A stretch of 64,000 nt of DNA from Agaricus subrufescens (taxonomy: Eukaryota > Basidiomycota > Agaricomycetes > Agaricales > Agaricaceae). Both the position numbers and the translations under genes were made by a program. The notes beneath the pieces are model-generated. The model made no database searches, was not told where the DNA came from, and was given only the letters and a program-made list of their open reading frames with translations. Positions 57,213-64,000 of this stretch are shown here, piece after piece; the first letter of the stretch is position 1, and each line of letters begins with the position of its first letter. The DNA is taken from contig CM057060.1 of NCBI GenBank assembly GCA_029945375.1, positions 1,364,001 through 1,428,000 on the forward strand. The letters run 5' to 3'.

Positions 57213-60200
57213 ATGCTGGGCTTGCTGCGCGGCACCGTGCGCCCTGCAGCCCCGGGCCTCCTCAGCCCTGTCTTCCGGGCCCCGGCATGCCAACTCTCTA
57301 CCTTGCAGCCTTTCCGGAATGGCCGTTCGCTGGTTCTGTCTCTTTCACAACCCGCAGCGCGGCTTCCTTTACCGCACAACTCGCGCACCTTTGTGAATCT
57401 GGGCTCTATATTTTCTCGAAATAAACCCACTCCGTCGCCGTCTCCGCTAGTTGTGGCACGCATAACGCGTCTCGAAGCCGAAGCCAATGTACACCCACAT
57501 GATCTAGAAAAACAGTTGGCCCTCTTCCATGCCCTAATGGATACTAAGCTCAAGACTTCTTATGACCTTGTCATCACCCGGTGGGAGCGCATGTGCGAGT
57601 TCGTACGTGAACGCAGTTTCGAATGTTATCAAATCATGGTGTTAACATTCCGCCTTTAGGACCCTTCATCCCCGTTGCTCCAATCACAAGATGCCTTCAA
57701 GATTTACTTGGAATGCTTGGTACAGACTGACCAGCAGCTTGTCAGTGCCGCTGTAAAAAAGCGAGATACCCTTCTCGCTGCTCAGTCTCCTCTCGGCGCC
57801 TCAAGCACTACACAAACGGACGCGGTAGATGCAAACGCCCCTTCTACGCCCCCTCCTTCAGCTGCAGAACAACAAACGGAACCGGTGATAACTAGTCAGA
57901 CCGAAGCTGCCAAGCCAACAATTTCGTCCAGTGAACAACTTGCTCAATCTGTCCTCGCCGCTCATGCTGCGGGCGTTGCCTCATCGAATGCCGCGGGCGC
58001 CTCTCCAATGACTAGGTTCAAATCTGCGGCTTTGGCGCAGGAAGGTTCGGCTGACGGTCCGATCCAGGTTTCCATTGTTGAACGTTAGTGACTACTTCTC
58101 GGTTGTACAATATTGCTGAACTTCTTTGCTATCATAGGAAGGGGTGCTTGGGTTCCGCGCATCTTTCGGTTCGTTGCACTGGTTTTGGTTATCTCGTTCT
58201 GTAAGTGCTGTTGGCCTGGTAGGACAAGTCGGATGTTTACATCATGCTAGTCTTCCTTGTCTTGCTGTCTGTCTTTTTCGAGAACTCCGGCTTCATGAAA
58301 ACTGGTCCTCGCCAATCACAGTTTGAGCCATCAGACGGAAAAATTGTCAAGTTCAGCGATGTCCACGGAGTAGATGAGGCAAAGGAGGTACGTCTTCCTA
58401 CTCTAACAGTAAAAGGTTCCGTCTTCAATAGAGCCATCTAGGAACTACAAGATATTGTTGCTTTTCTGAAAGACCCCACTGCATTTGCGTCTCTTGGTGG
58501 TCGACTACCCAAGGGAGTGTTGCTTACGGGGTATGTACGTTCTATTTGGAAAGGGAAGCGACTAAATACCCTGTATCAAGGCCCCCCGGAACGGGGAAAA
58601 CCATGCTGGCGAAGGCCGTAGCGGGAGAAGCAGGCGTACCGTTCTTTTTCGCTTCTGGGTGAGGATTCTGATTCGGACCCGAAGAGCTCGGTACTCACAA
58701 ATTTTAGGTCTGATTTCGAAGAAGTTTTTGTTGGAGTCGGCGCTAAAAGAGTTCGTGAATTGTTTGCCGCTGCCAGAAAAAAGGAACCTGCAATCATCTT
58801 CATTGATGAATTGGATGCGGTCGGCGGGAGGAGAAGCAGTAGAGACCAACAGTACATGAAGCAGACTCTCAACCAGCTTCTTGTCGAAATGGATGGGTTC
58901 CAGACAAACGAGAGTGTTATCGTGATCGCTGCCACCAATTTCCCCGAATCTCTTGATCCGTGAGTTTACTAACCGTTCAATGCTTGCATCAGTGGTCTGA
59001 CCTGATTTTACAGTGCATTAGTTAGACCGGGTCGGTTTGATAGAACGGTGGCAGTACCGTTACCCGATATTCGAGGACGGGCCCAAATTCTTCGACACCA
59101 TATACAGGGAGTCACCATCGGCAAAGGTTTCCTTTTTGAGCTATCAACTTGTTGACATTACTGATTTTCCCTTAGATCTGGACTCCCAGATCCTTGCCAG
59201 AGCTACTCCAGGATTCTCGGGGGCTGACTTGGCCAACATGATCAAGTGAGCGAATAGAAGCTCAGTCCAAAATTACTCCTGACCGTTCCGAACGATACCG
59301 CTTTTTCAGTCTTGCCGCGATCCAGGCCTCTAAAGAACATGCAAAAGAGGTGAAATTGATACATTTCGAGTGGGCCATTGTAAGGGAGAGCCATGGTTTA
59401 TCACCACTACCAAGTCGTCTCATGAGTCAATATGTTAGGATCGGATTATCATGGGTGCGGAGCGAAAGAGCCAGTTGATTGATGCAAAGAACAAGTTGGC
59501 TACTGCATATCATGAGGTTTATCTCTTCTCCTTCATGACATCTATATTCTAATCTCCCGAGATGATAGGGTGGACACGCTCTTGTCGCGTTGTACACAGA
59601 GGGCGCCATGGCACTACACAAGGTCACCTGTATTCCTCGAGGTCACGCTCTAGGTTTCGTACGTATATGTCTGAATATGCTTCCCTTCGTGCGTTTAAAA
59701 CAATGTGCTCTGCAGACTTCTCAACTTCCTGAGGATGACAACACCTCAGTCAGCTATAAACAGTTTTTGGCTTCAATTGATGTAGCCATGGGTGGCCGCG
59801 TCGCCGAAGAGCTCAGTAAGCTTTCATTTCCTAACGTAACTTTACCCTGATATACCAAAACCGTCAAGTTTACGGGCGTGACAATGTCACCAGTGGTGCG
59901 AGTTCGGACATAAAGGCTGCGACTCGGACGGCGACATCAATGGTGAAAGTACGCACTATCTTCATTACCATGAGTGTGTCTCTGTTCTTATTCCTGACTT
60001 TCTTAGCGATGGGGGTTCTCCAAACTTGGTCCAGTGTTTTATGCTAGCAGAGATGAAGGGTTAAGTCAACGACGCCAAGAGGAAATAGAAGACGAAATTT
60101 CATCGTCAGTCACAATCATAAAGACCATCTTACTTGCCGAATTCTAACTTTTAATTTATTTTCAAAGCCTGGTCCGAGGAGGCGAAGCCCGTGCGACAAA

Positions 60201-60446
60201 TCTCCTGACCTCAAAAATAGATGAATTACATCGGGTGAGTGGAGAAATGCAAGGGTGACAAATCTGATTCACTCAACGACCTTTCAGCTGGCTCATGCTC
60301 TGGTCGAATACGAAACGTTAAACGCAGACGAGGTTCGTAAAGTGATCAAGGGTGAACCTATTCGCAGCATCTCGGATGTCCTAGATGACAGCACCTTAAA
60401 AACTGATGTTCCTGTCAATACCGCCTCTCAGCCCGCATCTGCTTAG
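57213..60446 (+). CDS. YME1: Mitochondrial inner-membrane i-AAA protease Yme1 (FtsH family)
   Basis: Yme1 is a hexameric ATP-dependent zinc protease with its active site in the intermembrane space; it degrades unassembled inner-membrane and IMS proteins. The start at 57213 opens a mitochondrial presequence ([20 protein letters not shown]). A matrix-side helical region and a low-complexity Thr/Ala/Ser linker follow, then a single membrane span across exons ([24 protein letters not shown]). The AAA module has [20 protein letters not shown], Walker [16 protein letters not shown], the second region of homology [20 protein letters not shown]. The protease domain has the zinc site HEGGH in [25 protein letters not shown] with the third ligand region and [20 protein letters not shown]. 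It ends [13 protein letters not shown] at 60446. A dozen or so introns are present. One span and FtsH order indicate i-AAA. Confidence 0.95.
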
Positions 60447-60555
60447 ATCCCCAATCAGACACCATATTAGATACACTTTCACTACCGTCATTCAATCATT
60501 GTTAACAAGCAGTCGCTCACATCTTAATGTATTTAATTGACAGCGGAACCAGGCC

Positions 60556-61205
60556 CTAGTTCCGACCGTGGTACACAGGCTTTTGCGTGAATAATAAGCG
60601 TGTCTTCCATCCTCGCTTGTTATCGTGAAACCACGAAAGTGCATCAGCGGAACAGTGGAAATAAAACGTATGCACGAAATGCGGTCTTACATCATCGCTA
60701 TTATCATAATGGTCAACATCACGGTCAATACGTTTGAATGTATAGTAAAATTGTTTCTGATCAATCAAGTGAATGGTATCATGGGGACAGAAGCCTCAAT
60801 AGTCTTCCCTGCGGAGATTCTAAAATTTTTCTGGAATAGGTAACCCGTTGGGAGTACCTGTGACGGTGGTATATTTGTTTCCCAGCATACCCTGCCCGAG
60901 AACGCAGAGAAGAAGGCCGTCTTGTGGTTTCGCGTGTTCTGACACATCTGATGCTCGGGTCATTGACGCAATGGTCACCAAACAGAACTGATCGCATGCT
61001 TTGGTGAAATTCTTCCGACAGATCTCGGCACTTGGGGTCCCCAATGATTTGCCTGATAGTTTCACGATTGGAGTTTCCAGGCTATGCCCAGGGCCTCGGT
61101 CCAAAGTAAACGTCTTTACATCCAGTTTGAACTTGGTAAAATTTCCAGTGACGTGTGGGCCGTCTACCGGACTCCGGCTAGACTATACTTGAATGCGGAG
61201 ATCAT
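60556..61205 (-). CDS. Uncertain candidate gene or gene relic, unrecognised
   Basis: An open frame from about 61190 to 60820 reads protein-like sequence (FKLDVKTFTLDRGPGHSLET, AEICRKNFTKACDQFCLVTI, DGLLLCVLGQGMLGNKYTTV). A GT-AG intron of about 63 bases (donor after ACCGTCACAG, acceptor ending in TATTGAG) joins it in frame to FCPHDTIHLIDQKQFYYTFK, RIDRDVDHYDNSDDVRPHFV and HTFYFHCSADALSWFHDNKR, ending at 60556. A start is unclear. One option is the ATG at 61205 (MISAFKYSLAG) with a 41-base intron, whose donor is weak. I recognise no domain. It may be a rapidly evolving small protein, a truncated relic, or chance. Confidence 0.35.
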
Positions 61206-62133
61206 AAGAAATGTAGTGACTACGGAACAATAGGGCCCAAAAAAAAACAACAAAAGAAGTAAAACTACAATTCTCTTTTGTATCTTTTTTTTTTTTCTAT
61301 CTGCTTGATTAGTCCCAATTTGTAACTAAAATCGCGATCCGATTCAGATCAAACCAAGCATTAGTTAGATCGGAGTTTCCCGTTCCAGCGTGGTTCACCG
61401 TTAGCCGATGCCACAGGCTTACTCCCTAGGGAAATCTCACATTCCCACGTACGCCCGATCCCAATCTCCTGGTTCAACGAAGAATACACAACTACCAAAT
61501 ACAGGCTGAGCCGTAGGAGCTTAAAAGCCCAGGCTTCACCCAAAAACAGGATTTCAGCAAGCCCCAGGACCTTAAGGTGCCCCCTCTGCACCTCCTATAA
61601 TCTGACTAGCCCTCAGGTCCAGTACGTCTTATTGTCGGTTCGACTCCGAGATCATCTTTACAACGGATATCTGAGAGATCGCGTTGCGAATCCACGATAT
61701 ACGTTTAGACTTTACCCCTCGCCTACCTCCGCCGACAGCTTTAGTGAGGCAATTCACTTCTCCATTCCGCTAATGATGCTCATCCCGACTTAGGTACATA
61801 CGACGACAATGTGCTATCGGAAATTATTCCTTGACAAATACAGATGCTCGCATTCCGTGTTCAGACAGGAGCAGAAAATCGATTGCGAGAGGCCAAATTG
61901 TCTTTTAAGCGCCAAACATCCCATTAGCTGTCCCGGCGGGCCACTTTGCAGATGTCAGAGATACCAGGATCAGCCCGCTAGATTTTTTCGAGAGGTAGGC
62001 CGTAGGCTAGCTATATCGCCGTTCTCTTGGACTGACCACTCCGCAATTTTTTAGATGCCAACAGTATGCCCCAAATGCGCGGGCGGGGCCTAGATTGTCC
62101 CCCGTACGCAAGCCTCAATACATATGTACACAA
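61206..62133. other. Gene-poor stretch between the candidate gene and RAD3
   Basis: No convincing exon is seen here. A minus-strand open frame at 61361-61591 and a plus-strand one at 61809-62054 show no recognisable content. There are A and T homopolymer runs at about 61239-61247 and 61286-61297. A perfect match to the RNA polymerase III B-box consensus, GGTTCGACTCC, occurs at 61637-61647 but without a complete tRNA fold around it. The region could contain old repeat remnants, which cannot be told from one copy. Confidence 0.4.
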
Positions 62134-64000
62134 CTATGCCATGTCTAAATTCATCAATGCTTGATCATCTATCCCCCCATCATCGTACTTGTCATCTTCA
62201 TCCATACCTTCTTCATCGGCCTGCTCTTGAAGAGCCCTTTGCTTTGCTTGTGCTTTCTCGATGTCTTCTAATGCCCATAAAGAGACCCCGGTTTGGTTCT
62301 CATTGGGGTTCTGCGAAATAGTGCGCATAAATAATTTTGACAGCGTGATTGCCATATCCGTAGAGAGATTGGACGCAGTTTCTGTAATATACTGGTTAAT
62401 CCACCGGGGAAGCTTGGCCCTCTTATCAGCTCGGGCGAACCGCTAGGAGTGTCTCATCAGAAGAAAACAGATTCTCATGAACGTGGAACCTAACCTTGTC
62501 AGCGAAGACCATCAGACCCCAGTCCGTTTTCCCTCGCAAAACGCGGCCCACACATTGAGCCGCGTTACGCATGGCGTCGAAACCCAAAAATTCAGACTCT
62601 CGTATCCGGTAAGCATCTCGAAGGTATTCCAAACGTGCTTTCAGAATACGGCTTTCGGTGTATTGATAGGGAACACTATAAAGCGTCAGCAGGCATGCTC
62701 CAAGGAAAATTCAAGCCCAGTACCCAAACATAATCACAGCCCTGCCATAGTTGTGATCGAAATCAATGCCCTCCGAAACTTTGCCTCGAGCCACGGAAAG
62801 TAAGACCGCGCCACGCCCGTTGTCACAGGCCTATAGTTCCATGGTGGTCAGTGCACAATAAGCACCAGAATTAACTGATTTACACGCCGATAATTTTCTA
62901 GGGCAATACTCGTTTCGTTGGCGTCGGGCGTTTCAACAAAAATAAGTTTGTGTTTCCACACCTCATTGAGAATACCCTTAAGAACTGTTACGCCCCAATC
63001 CCTGAGTCATCCGTCAGAAATGCTTACCATGTCATTCCATGCCGCAACGATTGATTCCATATAGAGGTAGCTGGGAAAGAATGCAACTATCCCATCTGGT
63101 ACGATCTTGCTGTATTCAACGAGTATACTTCCGAAGTTACGGACAACAGCGGGATCATTTCTGACTTCGAACCGCGAGCTGATGGCGACTTGGTCACTCC
63201 CTCGCGTAATGACCTACAAACTCCCTGAGCTCCACGCCCATCATCCAGGTAGAGCTGTATAACTAACGTACCAATGGCAAAAACGCATTCCTAGTTAGTG
63301 TCATGGAATAAGTTTCTTGAACAACCGGCGTAAATTGGAGCATTTTGGGGTACATATCCAACGGGGAAATAGTGCCAGATGTGATGACCACACTGCTAAA
63401 GCGTTCAAAGACCGGTTTGATTGCAAGTGAAGGGTCAAGGCACCTATGCTCCGGAGTAATCAGCCAATGGATAGATTCGAACCAGCCCGTTTTGTACGCA
63501 CGTGAAATGAAAGATAGGATTGGGAACGGTAGCGTTATCCGTCTCGAACGGCTCCAAGATGAGTAAGAATCCTGTCAAAAGGTTGACTATTCTGAGTAAA
63601 ACGCACTACTATCAGACATACCTTTCTCATATGTGGCAACTAGGGTGGCGAAACTCGCTACCTTTTGTAGGCTGGAATGCTCCTCTAGTCTACTGAGTTC
63701 CAACGTTCGTATAAGGGACTGCAGTCGCTCCGCACAAAATCTGTACGTCTATTGAGCGGTATACACCAAGTAGACTAGTGTATGAGACGTACCTTAACGG
63801 TCGCCGTTCAATATAAGTAATATCTTTCAGATGTTGGAGGAATGACAAAGGTGTTTCAGCGACCACATGCAAAACTCTCATGCGTGTCTACAGACATCAT
63901 CAACGGTGTACCATGGGCCGCCGATTGAAGGGTGAAGCACACCTTCAGGTACTCAACAAATCGTTTCAGAAATGCTACAAAGTGTTCGGCTTTCCGGATG
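62134..64000 (-). CDS. RAD3: TFIIH DNA helicase Rad3/XPD, C-terminal half; 5' end outside window
   Basis: Rad3/XPD is the 5'-3' superfamily 2 iron-sulfur helicase of TFIIH, needed for nucleotide excision repair and for TFIIH structure in transcription. The window holds the C-terminal half over about eight exons. The order is [60 protein letters not shown], then across an intron [20 protein letters not shown] and [20 protein letters not shown]. Helicase motifs of the second RecA domain follow: [68 protein letters not shown] and the motif VI stretch [20 protein letters not shown]. The acidic tail ([15 protein letters not shown]) ends in ALMNLDMA with TAG at 62136-62134. The upstream part with Walker A and the iron-sulfur cysteines lies beyond base 64000. 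Confidence 0.95.

Noticed and set aside
61361..61591. Minus-strand open frame of 76 codons and possible LTR-like ends in the same area
   Set aside because: No target-site duplication, no second copy and no reverse transcriptase or gag-like sequence could be found, so a retrotransposon call is not supported.
63421..63566. Apparent in-frame stop in RAD3 suggesting a pseudogene
   Set aside because: The stop lies in a GT-AG intron (about 63447-63502). After splicing the frame reads [19 protein letters not shown], as expected for an intact XPD.

Overview
The window is nuclear DNA from a filamentous fungus, most likely a mushroom-type basidiomycete (Agaricomycetes). Almost every gene is cut by many short introns of about 50-65 bases with GTRNGT donors, gene spacing is tight, and the families are fungal: KRE2-type mannosyltransferases, a light-chain-free fungal kinesin-1, TRS120, PIK1 and MGE1. 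The class-level placement is inference from gene structure and protein flavour; the species cannot be read from the sequence. There is no prophage, CRISPR array, insertion sequence or obvious transposon, and nearly the whole window is conserved housekeeping content.

Layout. 1-13.2 kb: the 3' part of TRS120 (TRAPPII), VPS55, a kinesin-5 and, on the other side of the small elongation factor gene ELF1, a kinesin-1. 13.2-14.5 kb: a long gene-free stretch leading into a Puf3-type PUF RNA-binding protein gene (14.5-17.5 kb). 17.9-28.5 kb: SEC16, then OST3 and PIK1 sharing a 78-base head-to-head start region. 28.7-32.9 kb: a tandem pair of GT15 mannosyltransferases. 33.4-42.2 kb: TOM40, a soluble ABC ATPase, an intron-containing tRNA-Ile(UAU), a NUR1/Mug154-like membrane protein, an unrecognised membrane coiled-coil protein, mitochondrial PheRS and MGE1 (GrpE). 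42.5-53.9 kb: trifunctional C1-tetrahydrofolate synthase, a PNGase A-like glycoamidase, a PMP3-domain protein head to head with a four-finger C2H2 factor, and fructose-1,6-bisphosphatase. 53.9-55.2 kb holds no gene. 55.2-60.4 kb: a small charged protein, a GCIP/CCNDBP1-like protein and the i-AAA protease YME1. 60.5-62.1 kb: one uncertain candidate gene and otherwise nothing clear. 62.1-64.0 kb: the 3' half of the TFIIH helicase RAD3/XPD, running off the window end.

Functional themes. Many products serve the secretory pathway (TRS120, VPS55, SEC16, OST3, PIK1, two GT15 enzymes, PNGase A) and several serve mitochondria (TOM40, mt-PheRS, MGE1, YME1). This may simply reflect housekeeping content. 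I see no obviously new system such as a defence island or biosynthetic cluster. The most unusual sequence-level signals are very small exons (11 nt and 2 nt in kinesin-1, 17 nt in the ABC ATPase) inferred from reading-frame and motif conservation, a long intron with an imperfect inverted repeat in the unknown coiled-coil gene, very compact bidirectional start regions, and an orphan two-exon candidate gene at 60.6-61.2 kb.
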